Shown: positions 44,844 to 52,830 of the stretch, one piece after another
Position numbering within the stretch: position 1 is the stretch's first letter
How the letters are laid out: the number at the start of each line of letters is the position of its first letter
DNA from: Nocardioides luteus
GTDB lineage: Bacteria > Actinomycetota > Actinomycetes > Propionibacteriales > Nocardioidaceae
Direction of reading: 5' to 3'
Assembly (NCBI RefSeq): GCF_000960475.2
Contig: NZ_JZDQ02000026.1
Coordinates: forward strand, 29,202 to 93,201
DNA: 64,000 bases
Notes under the pieces: model-generated
What the model was told of the DNA's origin: nothing
The model's database searches: none
The model's input: the letters and a program-made list of their open reading frames with translations, nothing else
Program-made: the position numbers and the translations under genes

Positions 44844-46217
44844 CTAACCGTTGAAACCCGATTCCCACAGGTGACGGAAGAAGCCTGAGGAAACCACGAA
44901 CGAGGCGATGACGGCGGCGCCGCACAGTGACTCCGACCAGTCGGCCCGAGCCGCCCACTTCGCCGAGCGCCACCCCCGGCCGGTCGCGATCGCCGCGATG
45001 ATCACGGCGAACCCGATCACCACGACGCCCAGACCGAACCAGGAGACCAGCTCCGGGTCGACCCAGCCTACGAAGGCACGGACCCCGACCGCCAGCGCAA
45101 TAACCCCGGCCACCCGGAGTACGCCGCGGGGCAGCCAGTAGCGGTAGCTGCGCGCCGACAGCAGGATCACGAAAGCACCGGCCAGCATGATCAACCAGCC
45201 GCCGACCCGGTCCACGTCGGCGGTCGCGGTCGCCACCAGCGCCGGCCCGCTGACCACGACGACACCGAGGATCGCCCACGAGGCGGCTGCCAGCGTGCGG
45301 GCGCCGCGCTCGGCCACCTCGGTGACCTCGTCGAACGGGACGGTCGCCTTGCCGGAGGTGGTCCGGGCCCGTGCCGACCAGGCGGTCACCGACAGCTTGG
45401 AGACATCGAGGAGATAGGAGTCGGGGACGTCGACGGCGTAGGACGGGACGATCCGGGCCGCGAGCGCGGCAGCGGCGAACAGGATCGACCACGGCACCTG
45501 CGGCGAGGTGCCGAGCAGGGCGCACAGCGCGGTCACCACGAAGACCGCGACCCCGGTCAAGGTCCAGACCTTGAGGGCGGCATCGACGGTGTCGACCAGC
45601 GAGCGCGAGACGGTGGCGATGACCGCGGCAGCCAGTCCGGCCACGCCGACAGCCAGCGGCAGCGTCTCCGGTTCGGGAGTGACGGTGGTGACGAACGCGG
45701 CGCCTGCGGCGAATGCCGGGGCGGCGATCGCCCGACGGGCTGCGTACGGCCCGCCTGGGAGGATCCCGACCAGGGCGCCGATCCCGAGGAGGCCGGCGAT
45801 GGCCAGCCGCTGCCAGCCGTCGGCCTGGGCGCCGAATCCCGACGCCGCGACCGCCAGCAGGGTGGCGAGGCCGACCCAGTAGAAGGAGAAGCTGCCCGCG
45901 CGGATCGGCTCCGCGGTCTCGACGACCTCACGTCGTGCGTAGGCCTGCGTGGGCGGCGAGTCCGCTGCGAGCAGGGCGCCCGAAGTGATGCCGCGAGACG
46001 CGAGCGAGGCGTCCGGCTGGATCTTCTCGCCACGCCGGTCGCGCAGTACCGGCGCCGCGGGGAGGCCCACCGCGGTGGCGTACTCCCGGGCCAGGTCCGA
46101 GGCGTGCGCATCGGACGGAACCACGATGTCGACCACTCCGGCGGTGCCGTGAACCGTGATCGCCAGGCCGCCTGCTGCGAGCGCCGGCTGAACGGCATCG
46201 GCCGTCTGAGTGGGCAT
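44844..46217 (-). CDS. second, divergent EccD-like membrane protein
   Basis: A 457-residue protein with EccD architecture: N-terminal ubiquitin-like domain (residues about 15-90, LAITVHGTAGVVDIVVPSDAHASDLAREYATAVG) and about 11 membrane helices. Between helices 6 and 7 is a cytosolic loop (VDVPDSYLLDVSKLSVTAWSARART). Sequence similarity to EccD at 42482-43852 is low by eye but order and sizes of segments agree. Start ATG with GGGAGG upstream. Divergent from eccC. It may pair with EccD as the other half of the EccD dimer seen in ESX structures (inference). Confidence 0.75.
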   Translation of the reverse strand: MPTQTADAVQPALAAGGLAITVHGTAGVVDIVVPSDAHASDLAREYATAVGLPAAPVLRDRRGEKIQPDASLASRGITSGALLAADSPPTQAYARREVVETAEPIRAGSFSFYWVGLATLLAVAASGFGAQADGWQRLAIAGLLGIGALVGILPGGPYAARRAIAAPAFAAGAAFVTTVTPEPETLPLAVGVAGLAAAVIATVSRSLVDTVDAALKVWTLTGVAVFVVTALCALLGTSPQVPWSILFAAAALAARIVPSYAVDVPDSYLLDVSKLSVTAWSARARTTSGKATVPFDEVTEVAERGARTLAAASWAILGVVVVSGPALVATATADVDRVGGWLIMLAGAFVILLSARSYRYWLPRGVLRVAGVIALAVGVRAFVGWVDPELVSWFGLGVVVIGFAVIIAAIATGRGWRSAKWAARADWSESLCGAAVIASFVVSSGFFRHLWESGFNG

Positions 46218-46281
46218 GACACCTCCCGGATGCGTGATGACCCTGTGACAGAGTTCCACATCGGAAGCTCCCACCGCCCGT

Positions 46282-46303
46282 TTTACCCGACCGGCACGGT
46301 AAA
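46282..46303. promoter_or_regulatory. TTTACC-N10-GGTAAA dyad between eccD-like gene and eccC
   Basis: TTTACC (46282-46287) and GGTAAA (46298-46303) form a 22-bp dyad in the 175-bp divergent region, about 90 bp before eccC. It could be an operator controlling both T7SS transcripts; no regulator identified. Confidence 0.4.
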
Positions 46304-46392
46304 GGGTAGTAGCTGGGGTGTGGGCACTCTAAGATCCAGACCACCTGCGGCATCCGGGCCCGCGGGGCACTGAACCAGTCTCAGGGGGACAC

Positions 46393-49300
46393 GTGACCAT
46401 CGCTGCGACAGCCGGCGGTACCCGCACGGAGGAGCCGGAGGTCCCCGAGGGGGAGCTCTCACTCAACGCTCCGCCGGCTATCGAAGAGGGCGAGGGTGTC
46501 GGCGGCGTACTGATGAACGCCATCCCGATGCTCGGCAGTCTCGGTTCGATCGTGCTGGTCGCCACGATGCAGCCCGCGGGCGGCGCCGGTGGGGGTGCTC
46601 CGATCCAGAAATACCTCGCCGCGGGCATGTTCCTCTTCGCGACCCTCGGCTTCATCTTCGTGCAGATCGACCGGCAGCGGAAGCAGAAGCAGAAGCAGGT
46701 CGGCGGGCAGCGCACCGACTATCTGCGCTACCTGGCCGGCATCCGGCAGTCGGCACGCAGGGCCGGTGAGCAGCAGCGCAAGGCGCTGACCTGGCACTAC
46801 CCCGCGCCGTCCTCGTTGCCGGCGATCGCCGAGGAGCGCAGCCGGCTGTGGGAGCGCCCGAACACCCACAAGCGCTACCTCGACGTCCGCTACGGCGTCG
46901 CGCACCAGCCCCTGGCGCTGACCCTGGTCCCGCCCCAGCAGACCCCGATCGACCAGGTCGACCCGGCCTCCGCGAGTGCGCTGCACCGGCTGCTGACGGT
47001 CCACCGGGTCCAGCCCGACCTGCCGGCGGCGACCAACCTGCGCGGGTTCGACAAGATGGAGATCTGCGGCAACGAGGACCAGGCCCGGGCGCTCGCCCGG
47101 GCTCTGATCTGCGGGATGACGGCCTTCCACTCACCGGAGCAGCTGATCGTCGCCGTGCTCACCTCCGAGCGCAACCTCGCCGAGTGGGACTGGGTCAAGT
47201 GGCTTCCCCACGCGCAGAGCGGTCGCGAGGTCGACGCCGTCGGGCCCCGCCGCATGGTGGTCACCAACATCAACGACCTCGCCGCGCTCCTCCCGACCGA
47301 GGTCGGCGAGCGCGCCCGCTGGGGGACCGACGACCGGATCCCATCCCCCCAGGTCGTGGTCATCGTCGACGGCGGCTCCGTCCCGCCGGGCAACCACGTG
47401 CTCCCCGACGACGGCATCCAGGGCGTCACCGTCATCGACCTGCCGACCCACTGGGACGAGCTCTTCGACTCCAGCCGCGTGCGGTTCCTGATCGACGACG
47501 AGGAGCCCGACGAGAACAACACCGTCCCCGGCTACCAGGTCCGCGTACGCATGGACCCGGTCCGCCTGCGCGTGGACCAGATGAGCATGGCGGACGCCGA
47601 GGCCTACGCCCGTCGCCTGACCCCGCTCTACACGGTCGCCCCGGAGGGTTCCGACGCGGCCGCCGAGACTCCGCAGGACACCGAGATCGCGGCGCCGAAG
47701 GACTACATGGCGCTGCTCGGTCTGGGCGACGTACGCTCCTTCGACCCCGACGTCGCCTGGCGTCCCCGCGCCAACCGCGACCGGCTGCGCGTGCCGGTCG
47801 GTGTCGGCGAGGCCGGGCAGCAGATCTACATGGACATCAAGGAGTCGGCCCAGCAGGGTATGGGGCCGCACGGCCTCGTCATCGGTGCGACCGGTTCCGG
47901 TAAGTCGGAGTTCCTCCGCACCCTCGTCCTCGGCCTGGTCCTCACCCACCCGCCGGAGGTACTCAACCTGGTGCTGGTCGACTTCAAGGGTGGTGCGACC
48001 TTCGCCGGGATGGCGGGCATGCCGCACGTCTCCGCGGTGATCACCAACCTCGAGGGCGAGCTCACCCTGGTCGACCGTATGCAGGACGCGCTCTCCGGGG
48101 AGATGACCCGCCGCCAGGAGCTCCTGCGCGAGGCCGGCAACTTCTCCTCGCTGAAGGACTACGAGAAGGCCCGTACGCAGGACCCGTCGATGGATCCGCT
48201 GCCGTCGCTGTTCATCGTGGTCGACGAGTTCTCCGAGATGCTCTCGGCCAAGCCCGAGTTCATCGACCTGTTCGTCGCGATCGGTCGTCTGGGCCGATCC
48301 CTCGGCATCCACCTGCTGCTCGCCTCGCAGCGCCTCGAGGAGGGCCGCCTGCGCGGGCTCGACTCGCACCTCTCCTACCGCGTCGGCCTGCGTACGTTCT
48401 CCGCGCAGGAGTCGCGGACCGTGCTCGGTGTGCCGGACGCCTACGAGCTCCCGGCGGTCCCCGGCCTCGGTTACCTGAAGCCCGACCCGACCAACATGCA
48501 GCGGTTCCGGGCGGCGTACGTCTCCGGGCCGCCGGCCGCAGGCTCACGGATCCGCCGCGACGAGGGCGGCAAGCTGCAGGGCATCTTCCCGTTCTCGATC
48601 GCCGAGGTGAAGCAGCTGGCGGCACCCGTCGAGGAGGAGGAGCGTCCGGCCGCGCCGGTCGTGGGCGCGGACGGCGTCGAGAAGTCGATGCTCGACATCG
48701 CGGTCGAACGGATGACCGGCCACGGCACCCCCGCCCACCAGGTCTGGCTGCCGCCGCTCGACATCCCCGACACGCTCGACTCGCTGATGCCCGACCTGAC
48801 GACCTCGCCCGAGCTCGGCCTGCACTCGCCGGCCTGGAAGCGGCTCGGCGGGCTGGTCGTGCCGCTCGGCATCGTCGACAAGCCGCGCGAGCAGCTGCGT
48901 GACACCCTCACCGTCGATCTGCGCGGGGCCGCCGGTCACGTCGCGGTCATCGGTGCGCCGCGCACCGGTAAGTCGACCACGCTCCGCACCATCGTCACGT
49001 CCATGTCGCTGACCATGACGCCCCACGAGGTGCAGTTCTTCGTGCTCGACTTCGGTGGCGGTACGTTCGCGCCGCTGGCCAAGCTCCCGCACGTCTCCGG
49101 TGTCGGCACCCGTTCCGAGCCGGACGTCGTACGCCGTGTGCTGGCCGAGATCTCCGGCATCATCGACCGCCGCGAGGCTTACTTCCGGGCGCAGGGGATC
49201 GACTCGATCGAGACCTACCGCACCCGCCGCGCCCGTGGCCAGGCCGACGACGGCTGGGGCGACGTCTTCCTCGTCATCGACGGCTGGGGCACGCTGCGCG

Positions 49301-50430
49301 CCGACTTCGACGACCTCGAGTACGCCATCCAGGAGATCGCTCCCCGTGGCCTGACCTTCGGTGTCCACATCGTCGCGTCGGCGGGCCGCTGGGCCGAGTT
49401 CCGCTCCTCGATGCGCGACGTCTTCGGCACCAAGCTCGAGCTGCGGCTCGGTGACCCGATGGACTCCGAGCTCGACCGCAAGCTGGCCGCCCTGGTGCCG
49501 ACCGGGCGCCCGGGCCGAGGCATCGTGAAGGAGAAGCTCCACTTCCTCAGCGCGCTGCCCCGGATGGACGGCGACGGCTCCGCGGCGACGCTGGGCGACG
49601 GTGTCGACGACCTGATCTCCCGGGTGTCGGCCGCCTGGCAGGGGCCTGCCGGCCCGAAGCTGCGGCTGCTGCCGGAGAAGATCACGATCGAGCGGATCCG
49701 CGAGCAGGCCGGCGTCACCGACGAGCAGCCCGGCAAGCGCATCCTCCTGGGCATCAACGAGAAAGAGCTGGCCCCGGTCGGTCTCAACCCCGACACCGAG
49801 CCGCACCTGCTCGTCTTCGGTGACGGTCAGTCCGGCAAGTCCACCCTCCTTCGCAACATCGCCCGCGAGATCATGCGGACGCATTCGCCGAAGGAGGCCC
49901 AGATCGCCGTGGTCGACTACCGGCGCTCGATGCTCGGCGAGATCCCCGACGACTACCTGGTCAGCTACCTCACCTCGGCGACCCAGGCGACGCCGGCGCT
50001 GAGCGATCTGGCGGCCTACCTGTCGAAGCGGATCCCGGGCCCCGATGTCACGCCCGAGCAGCTGCGCAACCGGTCCTGGTGGACGGGGGCGGACCTGTTC
50101 CTGCTGGTCGACGACTACGACCTGGTCTCGACTCAGCAGGGATCGCCGGTCTCTCCCCTGCAGCCGCTGATGGCTCAGGCACGCGACGTCGGCCTCCACG
50201 TGATCATCGCCCGCCGCTCGGGTGGCGCTTCGCGGTCGCTCTACGAGTCGGTCATCCAGTCGATGCGCGACCTGGCAATGCCCGGCCTGCTGCTCTCCGG
50301 CAACCCGGACGAGGGCCCGCTCATCGGCAACATGAAGCCGGTCCCGACCGTTCCGGGCCGTGGCCGCCTGGTCACCCGCGACCGCGGTGTCGAGGTCGTC
50401 CAGCTGGGGTGGAGCGAGTCCTCGGTGTAG
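46393..50430 (+). CDS. eccC: type VII secretion ATPase EccC (fused EccCa-EccCb)
   Basis: A 1345-residue FtsK/SpoIIIE-family motor. Two membrane helices (about 37-60 and 72-92) and a DUF domain precede three ATPase domains. Walker A: GATGSGKS (498-505), GAPRTGKS (854-861) and GDGQSGKS (1143-1150). The first has a complete Walker B with D611-E612 (IVVDEFSEM); the second reads LVIDGWG and the third LLVDDYD, lacking the catalytic glutamate, as in known EccC proteins where only the first is strongly active. GTG start after AGGGGG. Secretes WXG100 dimers. Only T7SS gene on the plus strand here. Confidence 0.96.
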   Translation: MTIAATAGGTRTEEPEVPEGELSLNAPPAIEEGEGVGGVLMNAIPMLGSLGSIVLVATMQPAGGAGGGAPIQKYLAAGMFLFATLGFIFVQIDRQRKQKQKQVGGQRTDYLRYLAGIRQSARRAGEQQRKALTWHYPAPSSLPAIAEERSRLWERPNTHKRYLDVRYGVAHQPLALTLVPPQQTPIDQVDPASASALHRLLTVHRVQPDLPAATNLRGFDKMEICGNEDQARALARALICGMTAFHSPEQLIVAVLTSERNLAEWDWVKWLPHAQSGREVDAVGPRRMVVTNINDLAALLPTEVGERARWGTDDRIPSPQVVVIVDGGSVPPGNHVLPDDGIQGVTVIDLPTHWDELFDSSRVRFLIDDEEPDENNTVPGYQVRVRMDPVRLRVDQMSMADAEAYARRLTPLYTVAPEGSDAAAETPQDTEIAAPKDYMALLGLGDVRSFDPDVAWRPRANRDRLRVPVGVGEAGQQIYMDIKESAQQGMGPHGLVIGATGSGKSEFLRTLVLGLVLTHPPEVLNLVLVDFKGGATFAGMAGMPHVSAVITNLEGELTLVDRMQDALSGEMTRRQELLREAGNFSSLKDYEKARTQDPSMDPLPSLFIVVDEFSEMLSAKPEFIDLFVAIGRLGRSLGIHLLLASQRLEEGRLRGLDSHLSYRVGLRTFSAQESRTVLGVPDAYELPAVPGLGYLKPDPTNMQRFRAAYVSGPPAAGSRIRRDEGGKLQGIFPFSIAEVKQLAAPVEEEERPAAPVVGADGVEKSMLDIAVERMTGHGTPAHQVWLPPLDIPDTLDSLMPDLTTSPELGLHSPAWKRLGGLVVPLGIVDKPREQLRDTLTVDLRGAAGHVAVIGAPRTGKSTTLRTIVTSMSLTMTPHEVQFFVLDFGGGTFAPLAKLPHVSGVGTRSEPDVVRRVLAEISGIIDRREAYFRAQGIDSIETYRTRRARGQADDGWGDVFLVIDGWGTLRADFDDLEYAIQEIAPRGLTFGVHIVASAGRWAEFRSSMRDVFGTKLELRLGDPMDSELDRKLAALVPTGRPGRGIVKEKLHFLSALPRMDGDGSAATLGDGVDDLISRVSAAWQGPAGPKLRLLPEKITIERIREQAGVTDEQPGKRILLGINEKELAPVGLNPDTEPHLLVFGDGQSGKSTLLRNIAREIMRTHSPKEAQIAVVDYRRSMLGEIPDDYLVSYLTSATQATPALSDLAAYLSKRIPGPDVTPEQLRNRSWWTGADLFLLVDDYDLVSTQQGSPVSPLQPLMAQARDVGLHVIIARRSGGASRSLYESVIQSMRDLAMPGLLLSGNPDEGPLIGNMKPVPTVPGRGRLVTRDRGVEVVQLGWSESSV

Positions 50431-50449
50431 TTCGCTCGCCTGTCTGAAC

Positions 50450-50494
50450 GACGGAACGGCCCGCGATCTGATCCAGGTCGCGGGCCATTCCGTC
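50450..50494. terminator. bidirectional hairpin after eccC
   Basis: Arms 50450-50466 (GACGGAACGGCCCGCGA) and 50478-50494 pair over 17 bp with one mismatch, between convergent eccC and the FG-GAP kinase gene. Confidence 0.78.
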
Positions 50495-52830
50495 TAAAGG
50501 GTCCCGGTCCCGTTGTTGTTGGAGGCCTTACGCAACGGAGGGTGGGTCTGGAACTGGTCCGCGCCGGGCATCTCCCACGTCTCGACAGTGAACGCGTCCT
50601 TGCCGGAGATCAGGACCGACGCCTTGTTCAGGTACTTGTAGTCCCCGTCGCTAGAGCGCAACGGGTTGACCAGGTCGTCCTTGCCGTCACCGTTGACGTC
50701 GGCCGTCGCGGGGATCTGCGACCCACTGACGGTGTCGTCGTTCGTGACCGGGTCGTCGATGTCCCATGACGGCTCGTGGACGAACTTCGTGCCCTTGGCG
50801 TCGTAGGAGTAGACCCGGAGAGCCCACTTCTGGTCCACGATCTCCTGGGTGATCAGCTCGTCCTTCCCGTCACCGGTGACGTCGGCGATGATCGCCGACC
50901 CCGCGGACCTGTCACCGTCGGGTCCGGGCACCTCGAGCTCGGTCTTGATGAGCTTCGAGCCGTTGCTCATCAGCAAATCGGTTGCGATCGGCGACCTCTC
51001 CCTGGCGCCCGCGATGATGTCTGCTCGCTTGTCGCCATCGAAGTCACCGACGTCGAAGTTGACGTCGAACGTGGTGCCGTTCCAGGGACCGGTGTACCAG
51101 TCGGTGCTCCTCCCCCACGTGTTGTCTGCCTGGCTCGCCATGACCGTGACGTGGATCTGGAGATCCTTGAGCTTGCCGAGCTCGTCGTCATCCGCCGGCA
51201 ACTTGGTCCCGTTGCCGACAGAGATCATGCTGATGTCGTCGCGTCCGTCGCCGTTGAAGTCGGCGCAGAACATCGCCAGGCGCTTGCCCGAGGCCGGCAC
51301 CTGGATGGAGCCGTCCGGCTGATCCTTGGCGTTGGACTCGACGCTGAACGTCGATCCGACGCCGGACACCTGAACCACGTCGACCCGCCCATCGGCGTCC
51401 AGGTCGCCCAGCAGGTTGCCGAACCTGAGGCCCTTGCCGGAGCCGGTCTTGAACCCCTTGCCGGTCGAGGCGAACAGCGTGGCGGCGTTGCTGTCCCAGT
51501 TGTAGTTGATGTCGCCGAAAGGGGCACCGAGGACGAGGTCACCCAAGCGGTCTCCGTCGATGTCTCCACGCACCGCCGGCTTGGGCTTCACCGGGGTGTT
51601 CTCTGTGGTGGTGAGGGTGATCCCCAGAGCAGCTCCACCCGCGACGACGACCGCAGCCGCGGCGCCCGCCGCGACCCACCATTTGGTCTTGGCGCGCTTG
51701 AGCGTGACGGTGGCGCCGGAGGCGAACCCCATCTGGCGCCCCGCCATGGCCGCGAACCGGTCCCTGACCCGAACGGCGTCGCTGGACCGTTGAGCCGGGT
51801 CCTTCATGAGCAGGCCGCCCTGGCCGGAGAGCAGATCGTTCGCCTGCAGGGTGAAGTCGTCGCGTCCGGCCAGCGTGGGGATCGGCTGAGAGCTGTGGGC
51901 CATCGCCGTCTCGACGTCGTTCGCCCCGGTGAAGGGCACCTCGCCGGTGACCAGCTCGTAGAACAGGCAACCCAGCGAGTAGAGATCGCTCGCCGGGCTG
52001 GCCGGCGCACCCATCGCGCGCTCGGGAGCCAGATAGTCCCAGGCACCCGAGTGGAGGCCGGGACGGGCCGTCGCGGAGTCGTCGGCACGTGCCGCCGCGA
52101 AGTCGGAGAGATAGGCGTACGGCGGGCTGTTGCCGTCACGCAGCAGGATGTTCGACGGCTTCACGTCGCTGTGCACGACGCCGACCTCCGGCGAGTGGAT
52201 CGCGGCCAGGCCGTCGGCGACCTGGGCACAGATGTCGGCGGCCACCGGTCCGGGGAACCGGCCATGAGCCTTCAGCAGCGAGCCCAGGTCGCCACCATCG
52301 GCGTACTGCGAGACCAGATAGGGCGCTCCGTCGTTGGTCCGGCCATTGGTGTAGACGCCCAGGATGTGGGGAGAGTCGAGCTTGGCCATCAGCGTGGCCT
52401 GCTTGTCGAACCGGGACACGAACTCCGGGTCGCGGGCGCTCCGCCCGAGGAGCACCTTGATGGCGACCGCTCGATTGAGGCGGGTGTCGGTGGCCTTGTA
52501 GACGACCGCGCTGTCGTTGGAGGCCACCTGCTGCTCGAGTCGGTAGGGGCCGATCATCCCGGGGGTGTCCTGGGGCGCTGACGCGGGCGCCGGACCAGGC
52601 TTGGGTGGCGTCGGGGTGAGCGTGGGTGGGGGCGGAGGAGGCGGGGTGGACCGTCCCGGCGCCTGCGTCGACGGCGGTGGCGGTGGGGGCGGCGGCGTAC
52701 CGGTGGGGCCACTGGGTCGAGCGATCCGGGGCCGGATCGTGGTCTTGTCGGGGTCGTCGACGGCCGGGCGCTCGAAGGAGGGCTCGGGCCCGCGCGGGGT
52801 GTTGTCGGGGATTCCGGTGGAATCGCTCAT
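50494..52830 (-). CDS. transmembrane Ser/Thr kinase-like protein with FG-GAP repeats, degenerate
   Basis: A 778-residue protein. A Pro-rich N-terminus (40-85) leads to a kinase-fold domain (95-365), one membrane helix (384-407) and an ectodomain with six FG-GAP/VCBS calcium-loop repeats (e.g. DIDGDRLGD, DFNGDGRDD, DVNGDGKDD). Kinase motifs are altered: the Gly loop reads VASNDSAVVYKA with no glycines, HRD is HSD (220-222) and DFG is DFA (243-245); K125, D222, K224, N227 and D243 remain. It may be a weak kinase or pseudokinase. It overlaps the paralogous kinase gene upstream by 4 bp, so the two receptors are co-translated. Confidence 0.88.
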   Translation of the reverse strand: MSDSTGIPDNTPRGPEPSFERPAVDDPDKTTIRPRIARPSGPTGTPPPPPPPPSTQAPGRSTPPPPPPPTLTPTPPKPGPAPASAPQDTPGMIGPYRLEQQVASNDSAVVYKATDTRLNRAVAIKVLLGRSARDPEFVSRFDKQATLMAKLDSPHILGVYTNGRTNDGAPYLVSQYADGGDLGSLLKAHGRFPGPVAADICAQVADGLAAIHSPEVGVVHSDVKPSNILLRDGNSPPYAYLSDFAAARADDSATARPGLHSGAWDYLAPERAMGAPASPASDLYSLGCLFYELVTGEVPFTGANDVETAMAHSSQPIPTLAGRDDFTLQANDLLSGQGGLLMKDPAQRSSDAVRVRDRFAAMAGRQMGFASGATVTLKRAKTKWWVAAGAAAAVVVAGGAALGITLTTTENTPVKPKPAVRGDIDGDRLGDLVLGAPFGDINYNWDSNAATLFASTGKGFKTGSGKGLRFGNLLGDLDADGRVDVVQVSGVGSTFSVESNAKDQPDGSIQVPASGKRLAMFCADFNGDGRDDISMISVGNGTKLPADDDELGKLKDLQIHVTVMASQADNTWGRSTDWYTGPWNGTTFDVNFDVGDFDGDKRADIIAGARERSPIATDLLMSNGSKLIKTELEVPGPDGDRSAGSAIIADVTGDGKDELITQEIVDQKWALRVYSYDAKGTKFVHEPSWDIDDPVTNDDTVSGSQIPATADVNGDGKDDLVNPLRSSDGDYKYLNKASVLISGKDAFTVETWEMPGADQFQTHPPLRKASNNNGTGTL

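Noticed and set aside
46240..46265. CRP site near the eccD-like gene (TGTGA...CCACA)
   Set aside because: The spacer is seven bases instead of six, so the half-sites are out of register.
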